A DNA stretch of 64,000 nt from Viridibacillus sp050279675 (lineage in GTDB: Bacteria > Bacillota > Bacilli > Bacillales_A > Planococcaceae), in NCBI RefSeq assembly GCF_050279675.1, contig NZ_JBNNUK010000005.1:157310-221309 (forward strand). Direction: 5' to 3'. The position numbers and the translations under genes were made by a program. Shown piece after piece: positions 51,389 through 60,007 of the stretch (position 1 is the stretch's first letter; the number at the start of each line of letters is the position of its first letter). Under the pieces are notes generated by a model. The model did not search any database and was not told the DNA's origin. It was given only the letters and a program-made list of their open reading frames with translations.

Positions 51389-52066
51389 ATGGGTACGCCT
51401 ATTGCCTATCAAAGGATCCAAACAGCAAAAGGGACATTTGAAATTCCATTGTACTCAATGAAAGATGCGACTATCCTGGATAAATCTCTAAAGGTGATGA
51501 CGCATAAAGGTCTAGCTTGCTATGAACTAGTCGATGCAAAGGTGGGTGGGGTTGAAAATTCTTCCTTCCTTAGAATTCAAACCCACAAGGGTCTGAAAGC
51601 CATTAAAGGTGTTGTAAACATCATCAAGCCGATTAATACGGCAAAAGCAAGGGCAAATGACAAGGCATCAGTTATTATAGAAAATACACCAGACTATTTC
51701 CATGTTTCAACTCCTTGGGCGGGGACGGGGCTTGTTATACCGATTGGACCAGTAGTTCCAAATCATTATTATAATTTTACAATGTCTATAGAAATTTCGT
51801 ATTCCTTAACCAAAGCAGACTTTGTAGTAGTGAATGTATGGAACGCCACTCAAAAAAAGTATTTAGTTAATGGATTGGCGATTATGTCTAGCACTCCAAA
51901 CGTTGGAGTTAAACAGGATTTGAAAAGTATTCGGTTAAACACGGATTCAATCTTAGCGACAGATCAGATTGAGTTAAAGATATTTGCTGCAAATGGTGAC
52001 AAAAGCACGAATGATTCGTTAAACTTTAAAGTCTATAAAGAATGTATGACGATTAAATTAGTATAA
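51389..52066 (+). CDS. Tail-associated-like protein of unknown function
   Basis: The start codon directly follows the stop of the tail-spike-like gene, and its ribosome binding site TAGGAG lies within that gene, so the two are translated together. The 225-residue product starts with three short related strands (RIQTAKGTFEIPLY, KVMTHKGLACYELV, RIQTHKGLKAIKGV). A domain with a beta-sandwich look follows (about residues 90-225). It could be an accessory or attachment protein of the first. No family is recognised. Confidence 0.65.
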   Translation: MGTPIAYQRIQTAKGTFEIPLYSMKDATILDKSLKVMTHKGLACYELVDAKVGGVENSSFLRIQTHKGLKAIKGVVNIIKPINTAKARANDKASVIIENTPDYFHVSTPWAGTGLVIPIGPVVPNHYYNFTMSIEISYSLTKADFVVVNVWNATQKKYLVNGLAIMSSTPNVGVKQDLKSIRLNTDSILATDQIELKIFAANGDKSTNDSLNFKVYKECMTIKLV

Positions 52067-52165
52067 ATTCTAGAAGGTATTCAGCCCTTTATTGTGTACT
52101 ATTGGATATGATTGGAATAATTTAATGTGGAATTAATTGGAATAAAGTTATAAGGTGGTATCTTT

Positions 52166-52204
52166 ATAATATAATCCAATCGATTTTCCTATGGATTATA
52201 TTAT
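52166..52204. repeat. 12-bp perfect inverted repeat after the tail-like genes
   Basis: ATAATATAATCC (52166-52177) and GGATTATATTAT (52193-52204) with a 15-nt centre. It may be a weak terminator or a regulator site. Confidence 0.6.
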
Positions 52205-52313
52205 CTAAGAAAATATAAAAAAACGCTAGAAAAACAAAGCTAAATATTCAATGAGGTTTTACCATTTTAATAATTTATCCTGTAGTTATTTTAAATTTTG
52301 ACTATAAAATTGG

Positions 52314-52366
52314 AAAGAGTATCCCACTGTCAGAAAACTGGCGATGGCCATACTCTTTTTTTATTT
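52314..52366 (+). terminator. Intrinsic terminator before the hut operon
   Basis: AAAGAGTAT (52314-52322) and ATACTCTTT (52350-52358) with a partly paired inner part (CTGTCAG/CTGGCG), followed by TTTTATTTA. Confidence 0.75.
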
Positions 52367-52425
52367 ACTAGTTTCATCCAGCTTGCTACTCATCTATTTT
52401 TTTGATAAATACATTTTTAATGATA

Positions 52426-52482
52426 AATATAAAATAATTCCCCATTCAATCTAATATAATTCCATCTAATATAAAATATTTC
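52426..52482. promoter_or_regulatory. Triple 15-bp motif upstream of yjiH-hutU-hutI
   Basis: AATATAAAATAATTC (52426-52440), AATCTAATATAATTC (52448-52462) and AATATAAAATATTTC (52468-52482), spaced 22 and 20 bp. The middle copy is identical to the first motif before the YesN-like regulator. Consensus AAT(A/C)TAA(A/T)ATAATTC. It is about 75-130 bp upstream of the operon start. Confidence 0.65.
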
Positions 52483-52556
52483 TTCTTTTTTAAAACTTTT
52501 TTACATATATCTTTAATGATCAGAATTTTAAAATAATAAAAAGGAGAGTGGTTGAA

Positions 52557-53888
52557 ATGGAGGACATTCGAGAAAATGAGTTGACTGTAAAGAGTTCAAA
52601 AATAGATTTTATGTCAGTTTTTAAATTTATAATCTGCAGTTTAATAGGTATTTTTAGCTTCTTTGTCACTTTTACATACAACGAAAAATCTTCTATTTTA
52701 CTAGATCATATTGTTAGCTGGATATCGACGAATGCAGCAACTTTTGTAACTGTCTATATCATCATAATGCTTGTTTGCGGGGCTGCATATCCATTTATCA
52801 CAAAAACATGGAATAAGGATATCGTCAATATTGTAATGTCAGTTTTTAAGGTAATTGGTTTAGGCATTGGTTTATTACTTATATCTGGGATAGGGCCAGA
52901 TTGGTTGTTTGACCCAAGTGTAGGTCCTTTTTTAATGGAGAAGTTGATCAAACCTGTAGGGGTTCTTATTCCTATTGGAGCTATCTTCTTAGCATTGTTA
53001 GTCAGTTATGGTTTGCTTGAATTTATTGGGGTGTTTATGCAACCAATTATGCGTCCGATTTTTAGAACACCTGGTCGTTCTGCAGTTGATGCAGTAGCAT
53101 CCTTTGTTGGGAGTTATTCAGTTGGTTTATTACTAACCAATCGAGTATTCAAACAAGGAAAATATACAATTCGTGAAGCGGCCATTATTGCAACCGGTTT
53201 CTCAACTGTTTCGGTGACATTCATGGTTGTTGTAGCGAATACATTGGATTTAATGGCCTATTGGACTTCGTTCTTCTGGGTATCACTCATCGTTACTTTT
53301 ATGGTTACGGCAATTACAGCTAGAATATGGCCACTTGGAAAGTTAAAAGATGAGTATATTTTAGAGCAAGGCGATCCAGAAGTGATTGTAACTGAAAAAA
53401 GACTATTAACCGCATGGACTGAAGCAATGCAAGCCGTGAAGCATAATCCACCATTTATAAAGAACCTTCTACAGCATTTAAAAGAAGGTTTGCTGATGAC
53501 AATGAGTGTTCTACCATCTATTCTTTCAATTGGATTACTAGGCTTATTATTAGCTATGTATACACCTATTTTTGATTGGGTTGCCTATATTTTTGTACCA
53601 TTCACGTGGATTTTACAATTACCTGAGCCTATGCTGACAGCTAAAGCTTTAGCTGTTTCAATAGCAGAGATTTTCTTACCGGCATTATTAGTCGTGAATG
53701 CAACGGTCGTGACAAAATTTATAGTAGCTGTTGTGTCTATTTCCGCTATTTTATTTTTCTCGGCAGTTATTCCTGTAATCATTTCAACTGATATTCCTTT
53801 AACGATACGTCAACTAATTATCATCTGGTTCCAACGTGTTGTTTTAACACTAATTCTAGTAACACCTATCGCATTTTTACTATTTTAA
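52557..53888 (+). CDS. YjiH-family membrane protein (nucleoside-recognition GATE domain)
   Basis: This 443-residue protein has about nine to ten membrane helices. The family core GRSAVDAVASFVGSYSVGLLLTNRVFKQGKYTIRE and GFSTVSVTFMVVVANT is typical of YjiH/GATE-domain proteins, which often lie in histidine-use operons of Bacilli and are suspected transporters. The ATG at 52557 has 10-base spacing from AAGGAG; a GTG at 52548 is too close. It is followed by hutU after 12 bp. Uptake of histidine or urocanate is inferred from context only. Confidence 0.85.
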   Translation: MEDIRENELTVKSSKIDFMSVFKFIICSLIGIFSFFVTFTYNEKSSILLDHIVSWISTNAATFVTVYIIIMLVCGAAYPFITKTWNKDIVNIVMSVFKVIGLGIGLLLISGIGPDWLFDPSVGPFLMEKLIKPVGVLIPIGAIFLALLVSYGLLEFIGVFMQPIMRPIFRTPGRSAVDAVASFVGSYSVGLLLTNRVFKQGKYTIREAAIIATGFSTVSVTFMVVVANTLDLMAYWTSFFWVSLIVTFMVTAITARIWPLGKLKDEYILEQGDPEVIVTEKRLLTAWTEAMQAVKHNPPFIKNLLQHLKEGLLMTMSVLPSILSIGLLGLLLAMYTPIFDWVAYIFVPFTWILQLPEPMLTAKALAVSIAEIFLPALLVVNATVVTKFIVAVVSISAILFFSAVIPVIISTDIPLTIRQLIIIWFQRVVLTLILVTPIAFLLF

Positions 53889-53900
53889 AAGGAGCGTGTC

Positions 53901-55574
53901 ATGATGGAAAACGTTATGCAGAATATTAAAGCACCAACTGGTAGTGAATTAACTTGTAAAGGCTGGACGCAAGAGGCGGCTATGCGTATGTTAATGAATA
54001 ATTTAGATCCAGAAGTAGCTGAGAATCCTGATGAACTTGTTGTTTACGGGGGAATAGGTAAAGCTGCTCGTAATTGGGAAAGCTACGCACAAATTATTGA
54101 GTCGTTGAAAAAGTTAGAAAATGATGAAACATTACTTGTGCAATCAGGAAAACCTGTCGCAGTATTCCGCACATATGAACATTCACCACGTGTTTTGATC
54201 GCAAATTCAAACCTAGTACCAGCGTGGGCAAATTGGGAGCACTTTTATGAATTAGAAGATAAAGATTTAATGATGTATGGACAAATGACAGCTGGAAGTT
54301 GGATCTATATTGGCGCACAAGGTATTTTACAAGGCACCTATTTAAGTTTTGTGGAAGCGGGCAAAAAAGTATTTGGCACAGCAGATTTAAAGGGGAAATT
54401 AATCTTAACTGGTGGCATGGGGGGGATGAGTGGCGCTCAACCGCTAGCTGGCAAAATGGCTGGAGCCGTTATTTTAGTTGTTGAAGTCGATAAAAAACGT
54501 ATTGAGCGAAAAATCAAGGAAAGGTATTGTGACTATTTAGCTGAAGATTTAGATGAAGCTTTGAAATTGGCTAAACAGCTTCAGGACAAAAATGAACCTG
54601 CTTCCATTGGCCTTGTCGGTAACTGTGCGGATGTCTATCGTGAAATTTTTGAACGTGGGATTGTTCCGGATTTTGTAACGGATCAAACGAGTGCTCATGA
54701 CCCATTAAATGGCTATATTCCGAATCAGATGACACTTGATGAAGCACTTCAGTTGCGCAAAAGTGATCCGAAATTGTATGAGCAAAAGGCAAAGCAGGCG
54801 ATGGCTGATCATGTGCAAGCCATGCTCGATTTCCAAACTGCAGGATCCGAGGTATTTGATTACGGCAATAATATTCGTAAATATGCTCAAGAAATGGGTG
54901 TAGCAAATGCCTTTGATTTCCCTGGCTTTGTTCCAGCATACATTCGACCACTATTCTGTGAAGGAAAAGGACCATTCCGATGGGCTGCACTTTCAGGTGA
55001 TCCAGAAGATATTTATAAAACAGACGCCCTTGCGAAAGAAATGTTTGCAGATGATGAGGGACTTGTAAACTGGATTGATATGGCACAGAAAATGGTCAAA
55101 TGGCAAGGTCTACCTGCACGTATTTGTTGGTTAGGATATGGAGATCGTCACCGATTTGCATTAAAAGTAAATGAAATGGTGGCTTCGGGTGAACTTAAGG
55201 CGCCAATCGTATTCGGTCGTGATCATTTAGATTCAGGTTCAGTTGCATCCCCTAACCGTGAAACTGAAGGTATGAAAGACGGTTCAGATGCAGTATCTGA
55301 TTGGCCAATATTGAATGCTCTAGTCAATACTGCAGGGGGCGCGAGTTGGGTAAGTGTCCACCACGGTGGCGGAGTAGGAATGGGGTATTCACAACATGCC
55401 GGGCAAGTACTTGTCGCAGACGGAACAGAAATGGCATCAGAAAAGATTAATCGTGTATTAATATCAGACCCTGGAATGGGCATCGTTCGTCATGCGGATG
55501 CAGGTTATGACATCGCTATCAAAACAGCACAAGAAAAGAATGTGCATATGCCAATGTTAAAAACAGAAGGGTGA
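53901..55574 (+). CDS. hutU: Urocanate hydratase
   Basis: This 557-residue enzyme converts urocanate to imidazolone propionate with tightly bound NAD as electrophile. The NAD loop is GGMGGMSGAQPLAGKMAG, the active-site cysteine region is ARICWLGYGDR, and the SWVSVHHGGGVGMGYSQHAG block is characteristic. The length is full. Two adjacent ATGs follow AAAAGGAG. Central gene of yjiH-hutU-hutI; the next step is HutI, encoded directly downstream. Confidence 0.97.
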   Translation: MMENVMQNIKAPTGSELTCKGWTQEAAMRMLMNNLDPEVAENPDELVVYGGIGKAARNWESYAQIIESLKKLENDETLLVQSGKPVAVFRTYEHSPRVLIANSNLVPAWANWEHFYELEDKDLMMYGQMTAGSWIYIGAQGILQGTYLSFVEAGKKVFGTADLKGKLILTGGMGGMSGAQPLAGKMAGAVILVVEVDKKRIERKIKERYCDYLAEDLDEALKLAKQLQDKNEPASIGLVGNCADVYREIFERGIVPDFVTDQTSAHDPLNGYIPNQMTLDEALQLRKSDPKLYEQKAKQAMADHVQAMLDFQTAGSEVFDYGNNIRKYAQEMGVANAFDFPGFVPAYIRPLFCEGKGPFRWAALSGDPEDIYKTDALAKEMFADDEGLVNWIDMAQKMVKWQGLPARICWLGYGDRHRFALKVNEMVASGELKAPIVFGRDHLDSGSVASPNRETEGMKDGSDAVSDWPILNALVNTAGGASWVSVHHGGGVGMGYSQHAGQVLVADGTEMASEKINRVLISDPGMGIVRHADAGYDIAIKTAQEKNVHMPMLKTEG

Positions 55575-55580
55575 TCACAT

Positions 55581-56873
55581 ATGATTATATTGATTGAAAA
55601 TGCAAATCAATTAATTACTTTACAAAGCACGAAGAAAAAAGCTCGCATAAATGAAGAAATGAGCAATATACAAATCATTGAAAATGGTAGTGTATTAATA
55701 AGCGGAGATCGTATTGTAGCAACAGGTACAAAAGCATCTATAAGTGCACATTATCCAGAATTGGTATCACAAGCGAAAATAATTGATGCTACTGGTAAAG
55801 TGGTTATGCCAGGCTTAGTGGATGCACATACACATCTAGTCTTTGGTGGTACTCGAGAAAATGAATTCCAAATGCGTCTAAACGGTGCAACCTATATGGA
55901 CATTATGAATGCCGGTGGTGGAATTCATGCTACGACGAAAAAAACACGAGAAGCATCATTTGAACATCTTTATGAAAAAACATATGAACATCTCAATGAT
56001 TTTTTAAAACATGGCATTACAACCGTTGAGTCGAAAAGTGGCTATGGCTTAGATTGGACGACCGAGGAAAAGCAACTCCAAGTTGCGAAAAAATTGCAAG
56101 AAAATCATGTAGTAGATGTAGTGAGAACTTTCATGGTTGCTCATGCAGTACCTGCTGAATATAAAAACAATCCGGATGCATTTGTAGACATTATAATAAA
56201 TGACATGATTCCGAAAGTAGCGGAAGGTAATCTTGCCGAGTTTAATGATGTCTTTTGTGAAAAAGGTGTGTTCACGCCTGAGCAGTCACGTAAGATTTTA
56301 TTAGCTGGGAAAGAACATGGTTTGATCCCTAAAATCCATGCAGATGAAATTGAGCCATATGAAGGCGCTGAGCTTGCCGCTGAAGTGGGAGCTATTTCAG
56401 CAGAGCATTTACTAGTGGCATCTGATAAAGGCATTCGTGATATGGCCGAAGCTGGTACGGTTGCGGTATTATTACCAGGGACGGCATTCTTCTTAAAAGC
56501 AGATTCTGCTAGAGGACGATTAATGATTGATGAAGGCGTTCCAGTAGCGATTTCAACTGATTTTAATCCAGGTTCTTCACCAACAATTTCTCTACCATTT
56601 ATCATGAATTTAGCATGTATGAATATGGGTATGACAATGGAGGAAGTATTAACAGCCACAACAATCAATGCAGCTTATGCAATTAATAGAGGGCATGAAA
56701 TTGGCTCACTTGAAGAGGGCAAAAAAGCTGATGTACTAATTCTAAATGTTGCAAACTATCAGCAACTGCAGTACTTCTATGGTATGAATCATACACATAC
56801 GGTCATTAAAAATGGTCGAGTTGTTGTTGAAAATGGCGTGCTATGTAATGAATTACAAAATGTTTCTGATTGA
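55581..56873 (+). CDS. hutI: Imidazolonepropionase
   Basis: This 430-residue amidohydrolase opens imidazolone propionate to formiminoglutamate. The metal ligands are seen in DAHTHLVFGG, in KIHADEI and in AEHLLVASDKG, with the later STDFNPGSSPT aspartate. Six bases separate it from hutU, with AAGGGTGATC as its ribosome binding site. It is the last gene of the operon and is followed by a terminator. Histidine ammonia lyase (hutH) and formiminoglutamase (hutG) are not in the window. Confidence 0.96.
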   Translation: MIILIENANQLITLQSTKKKARINEEMSNIQIIENGSVLISGDRIVATGTKASISAHYPELVSQAKIIDATGKVVMPGLVDAHTHLVFGGTRENEFQMRLNGATYMDIMNAGGGIHATTKKTREASFEHLYEKTYEHLNDFLKHGITTVESKSGYGLDWTTEEKQLQVAKKLQENHVVDVVRTFMVAHAVPAEYKNNPDAFVDIIINDMIPKVAEGNLAEFNDVFCEKGVFTPEQSRKILLAGKEHGLIPKIHADEIEPYEGAELAAEVGAISAEHLLVASDKGIRDMAEAGTVAVLLPGTAFFLKADSARGRLMIDEGVPVAISTDFNPGSSPTISLPFIMNLACMNMGMTMEEVLTATTINAAYAINRGHEIGSLEEGKKADVLILNVANYQQLQYFYGMNHTHTVIKNGRVVVENGVLCNELQNVSD

Positions 56874-56900
56874 GAATGAGCTTAATATAATTATGGAAGA

Positions 56901-56930
56901 GCCTCTGATTGCGATAATCAGAGGTTTTTT
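56901..56930 (+). terminator. Terminator of the hut operon
   Basis: Arms CCTCTGATT (56902-56910) and AATCAGAGG (56916-56924), 5-nt loop, then TTTTTT. Confidence 0.92.
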
Positions 56931-56970
56931 CTATGGTTTAATAAAGAAGTAAACATATTGTTGAAAATAA

Positions 56971-56999
56971 TGAAACGGAAATGAGTCGACCGGCGTCTA
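56971..56999 (+). promoter_or_regulatory. ECF-type promoter of the sigma/anti-sigma pair
   Basis: TGAAAC (56971-56976) and CGTCTA (56994-56999) with a 17-bp spacer fit the -35/-10 pattern of Bacillus extracytoplasmic-function sigma factors. It lies 31 bp before the sigma gene start, so autoregulation is likely. Confidence 0.8.
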
Positions 57000-57029
57000 T
57001 AGGATGGTTGCTTGAAAGGAGGGCGCGGA

Positions 57030-57557
57030 TTGGCTAAACAATTGGAAGAAATTATTGAAGAGTATGGTGATTACTTATTACGTGTTGCTTACTTATACGT
57101 AAAGGATCTAACAACAGCCGAAGATATCGTGCAAGATGTTTTTATAGCATTTTATAAAAAGCAAAGTCAATATAAAGGTGAAGCTTCTTTAAAAACATAT
57201 TTAGTGAAAATAACAGTCAACCGCTGTCACGATTATTTACGAAGTTGGAAGCGAAAACGACTGACTTTAATGGATAAAATGACGGGGAAGAGTGATAGAA
57301 GAACACCAGAATATCTCGTTTTAGAAGCAGCTGACCGCATGCGAGTGACTGAGGCTCTAATGCAGCTACCAATATTGTACCGAGAAGTTATCATTTTATA
57401 TTATTATCAAGAAATAAATACAGTGAAGATAGCTGAAATATTAGATTGTCCAGAGGCAACGATTCGTACGAGATTACAGCGGGCACGTAAATTATTACAT
57501 AAGCAATTAGCAGGTTATGAATGGGAGGGGTGGCAACATGAATCGTTTGAAGGATGA
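57030..57557 (+). CDS. ECF-type RNA polymerase sigma factor
   Basis: This sigma factor of about 175 residues has region 2 (residues 10-80; DYLLRVAYLYVKDLTTAEDIVQDVFIAFYK) and region 4 (about 110-165; LMQLPILYREVIILYYYQEINTVKIAEILDCPEATIRTRLQRARKLL in consecutive blocks). The frame opens at 57012, but the TTG at 57030 follows AAAGGAGG and starts where the family does. It overlaps the next gene, the probable anti-sigma factor, by 20 bp. A TGAAAC/CGTC promoter upstream suggests self-activation, as for SigV/SigW-type stress regulators. Confidence 0.93.
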   Translation: MAKQLEEIIEEYGDYLLRVAYLYVKDLTTAEDIVQDVFIAFYKKQSQYKGEASLKTYLVKITVNRCHDYLRSWKRKRLTLMDKMTGKSDRRTPEYLVLEAADRMRVTEALMQLPILYREVIILYYYQEINTVKIAEILDCPEATIRTRLQRARKLLHKQLAGYEWEGWQHESFEG

Positions 57558-58170
57558 TCTAGATCGTGAGCTTAAGCAACAAATTTACTTAAAGAATGAT
57601 GTGAAAAAAAGAATACTCGAACAAGCCAAAAATCCAATTAAAAAGTCGAGCACTAATTGGCAGTATCCTGTCGTACTTGTAGCATGTGCATCTGTTCTAA
57701 TTCTTTTTGCAATATTACTATTTCAAGATGTAGGAGGATATGAAAAAGTCGTTACAGGCGCAGAAGCAGATTCAGGCTTACAACTAGATTGGCTAATCAA
57801 ATTACTTCCTTATGTCATTCTAGGAGGAATAATATTAAGTATAATTAAATTCTTCCAACCGTTAGTGTTACCTGTTTGCGAGAACTGTTATGAAGAGTGG
57901 AGTTGGCGATTTTCGATTAAAAAGATGTTCATCCTCAATCGAGCAATGAGTTGTCCAAGTTGTGGGGAAAATCAATATCAGACAAGGAAATCAAGAATTC
58001 GTATGAGTCAATTAGTCTTGTTATCCAACGTAGTCTTATTGATCAATGCATTTTTTGATTTCTATTGGTGGGAAATTGTTTTAATGTATGTTGCTATAAT
58101 CGCTACTGCTTTTATATTACTGCCATATAATTTGAAGCTTCAAAACGATGAGGATTTAAAATTATGGTGA
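57538..58170 (+). CDS. Probable anti-sigma factor with a TIGR04104-like zinc ribbon
   Basis: This protein of about 210 residues has a cytosolic N-terminal segment (residues 1-45, KDDLDRELKQQIYLKNDVKKR) that resembles sigma-binding tails. A first helix lies at about 43-63, a second at 85-105 and two more at the C-terminus. Between helices lies a cytoplasmic zinc ribbon, CENC then CPSC about 34 residues later, with ENQYQTRKSRIR after it. That ribbon matches the small TIGR04104 (cxxc_20_cxxc) family. The ATG at 57538 follows GGGAGGGG inside the sigma gene, giving coupled translation. Confidence 0.75.
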   Translation: MNRLKDDLDRELKQQIYLKNDVKKRILEQAKNPIKKSSTNWQYPVVLVACASVLILFAILLFQDVGGYEKVVTGAEADSGLQLDWLIKLLPYVILGGIILSIIKFFQPLVLPVCENCYEEWSWRFSIKKMFILNRAMSCPSCGENQYQTRKSRIRMSQLVLLSNVVLLINAFFDFYWWEIVLMYVAIIATAFILLPYNLKLQNDEDLKLW

Positions 58171-58212
58171 CTGTATTTGAACTAGATAATAATTAGTTCA
58201 GTTGTGTTTGAT

Positions 58213-58566
58213 TTAATTCAATGCATTTTGAATGTATTGTTTTCCCTTCGAAAGTTCTTCTCTGCGCATAATATATTCATGGCGCATATTTACGAATTTT
58301 TGTTGAATTTCCATAAATTCAGTTTGCATAAGCTCAATTGCTTTATGAATGTCCATAATCATTGGCGAAATTTTTTCTTTTTCTTCATCTAATACGATAT
58401 AGCCATCGTTATTTAAGAAAACTCCGATTTTAAATTGTTCATTTTCAATGGAAAGATTGAAGAACAATTTTAAATGAGAAATGTTTGAAGTGTTTTTGAT
58501 AAGCCTTTTTAATAGGGCTACTTTCAGGTATTTATTGGAATAATTTTCCGATTGTTTTGCCTTCAA
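58213..58566 (-). CDS. Small soluble protein of unknown function
   Basis: This 117-residue protein has a beta-rich first half (LKLFFNLSIENEQFKIGVFL, then DGYIVLDEEKE) and a helical second half (MIMDIHKAIELMQTEFMEIQ). The only start is a TTG at 58566 with no convincing ribosome binding site, so the gene call is less certain; the coding style still looks real. It lies between the anti-sigma gene and the butanediol dehydrogenase terminator. Confidence 0.5.
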   Translation of the reverse strand: MKAKQSENYSNKYLKVALLKRLIKNTSNISHLKLFFNLSIENEQFKIGVFLNNDGYIVLDEEKEKISPMIMDIHKAIELMQTEFMEIQQKFVNMRHEYIMRREELSKGKQYIQNALN

Positions 58567-58605
58567 AAATTTCGAGGTTATTCGATCATAATAAGTGTAA
58601 GTAAA

Positions 58606-58631
58606 AAGGCACTCGATATATCGAGTGCCTT
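58606..58631. terminator. Perfect 26-bp palindromic terminator
   Basis: AAGGCACTCGATA (58606-58618) followed at once by its exact complement TATCGAGTGCCTT (58619-58631). It lies just downstream of the butanediol dehydrogenase stop on the minus strand. Confidence 0.85.
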
Positions 58632-58647
58632 CTCATATATATTAGAC

Positions 58648-59697
58648 TTATTTTGCGCCGCTTAATTCTACTAAGATTTTAGCTTGTGATTTATCGTTTG
58701 TTAAAGCTTCAAAGCCTTTTTCTACAATATCATTCAATTGGATACGATCTGTGATAATGCCTTGTGGTTTCAATTGACCAGTACCCATTAAATCTATTGT
58801 TTGTTGAAATGATGTTGGTGTGTAAGCAATGCTTGAAGTGATTTTCACACCTGTATTTGTTAAATGGATTGGATTCCATTCGATAGGGCGAGCAAAGATG
58901 GATACGATTACCATTGTACCACGAGCTTTTGTTGCATCAATTGCTTGTTTAAATGTTGGAGCAACACCAGCTACTTCAAATGATACATCGACACCATCTG
59001 GAACGATAGCGTGAATGGCTTCAACACCATCTACTTCACCAGAGTTAATAACATGAGTAGCACCAAGTTCTTTCGCTTTTGCTAGGCGAGTTTCAGATAA
59101 ATCTAGCACGATAATTTTACTAGCTCCCGCTGCTTTAGCTGCGATAGCAGTTAATAATCCGATTGGACCTGCACCGAAAATAGCTACTGTATCACCGAAG
59201 CGTAAATTACCTTCTTTAACAGCTTGTACTGCTACAGCAGTAGGTTCAACAAGAGCACCATCTTCAAGTGTCATAGTTTCTGGAAGTAAGTACACATTGT
59301 TTTCAGGAGCATTTGCAAAAGTAGTAAATCCACCATCACCATGTAAACCGATGAAGCTAAAGCCATCGTAAGCATCTACATCTTCAGGTTTGTTACCATG
59401 AGTAATTGTTGGGTTAATCGCTACACGATCGCCAACTTTAAATTTAGTTACATTAGCGCCAACTTTTTCAATTACGCCAGCAAATTCATGTCCCATGATT
59501 AGAGGAGCGATTTCACCAGTTAAACCGTCTCTTTCTTTAGTTGGAACAAATACAGGGCCTTCTTGATACTCATGCAAATCACTACCACAAATACCAGCCC
59601 ATGCTACACGAACTGTTACCTCATTATCTTTAAGAACTTTTAATTCTCTTTCTTCAATGCGAATATCTTTTTCTCCATACCATACTGCAGCTTTCAT
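58648..59697 (-). CDS. bdhA: 2,3-butanediol dehydrogenase (zinc-dependent MDR family)
   Basis: This 349-residue medium-chain dehydrogenase interconverts acetoin (or diacetyl) and 2,3-butanediol with NAD(H). Catalytic zinc ligands occur in GICGSDLHEY (Cys) and MGHEFAG (His, Glu). The Rossmann loop is GAGPIGLLTAIAAKAAGA, with LDLSETR for NAD preference. The segment YDGFSFIGLHGDGGF is characteristic of BdhA-type enzymes. The ATG follows TGGAGGTC. A pair of inverted 10-bp sites lies 45-103 bp upstream. It is a stand-alone gene, probably active in overflow or fermentative metabolism. Confidence 0.92.
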   Translation of the reverse strand: MKAAVWYGEKDIRIEERELKVLKDNEVTVRVAWAGICGSDLHEYQEGPVFVPTKERDGLTGEIAPLIMGHEFAGVIEKVGANVTKFKVGDRVAINPTITHGNKPEDVDAYDGFSFIGLHGDGGFTTFANAPENNVYLLPETMTLEDGALVEPTAVAVQAVKEGNLRFGDTVAIFGAGPIGLLTAIAAKAAGASKIIVLDLSETRLAKAKELGATHVINSGEVDGVEAIHAIVPDGVDVSFEVAGVAPTFKQAIDATKARGTMVIVSIFARPIEWNPIHLTNTGVKITSSIAYTPTSFQQTIDLMGTGQLKPQGIITDRIQLNDIVEKGFEALTNDKSQAKILVELSGAK

Positions 59698-59741
59698 AAT
59701 CTAGTGACCTCCAGTAAAATTGATGTCTTCGAGTTACAACC

Positions 59742-59800
59742 CCATTCTAGCACTCTAAAAAAATGCTACAACTAATAACCCTTGGAAAAAGCTAGAATGG
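59742..59800. promoter_or_regulatory. Widely spaced inverted repeat upstream of bdhA
   Basis: CCATTCTAGC (59742-59751) and its exact complement GCTAGAATGG (59791-59800), 49 bp from start to start (about 4.7 helical turns). Both lie in the promoter region of bdhA and may be a paired operator. Confidence 0.55.
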
Positions 59801-60007
59801 ACTAAAAATAGAACAATTAGAACATAAAGAAGTCAATTAATAATAGATTAAAATGATTGATTTATTAAATCATCTTCAATAAAAAATAAATGCTGAAGAG
59901 ATGAATAATCACTAAAATAAAGGTTTTTTGGAATATTAGTCTAATTAATATTAGTTCGGTTAAATAAAAATTGGTAAGTTATATGATTTCGAAAGCGGGG
60001 TATGTAA

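Noticed and set aside
53901..56873. Several long reverse-strand and alternative frames within hutU and hutI (up to 175 codons)
   Set aside because: They lie wholly inside strongly conserved genes and have no start signals, so they are shadows of the real frame.
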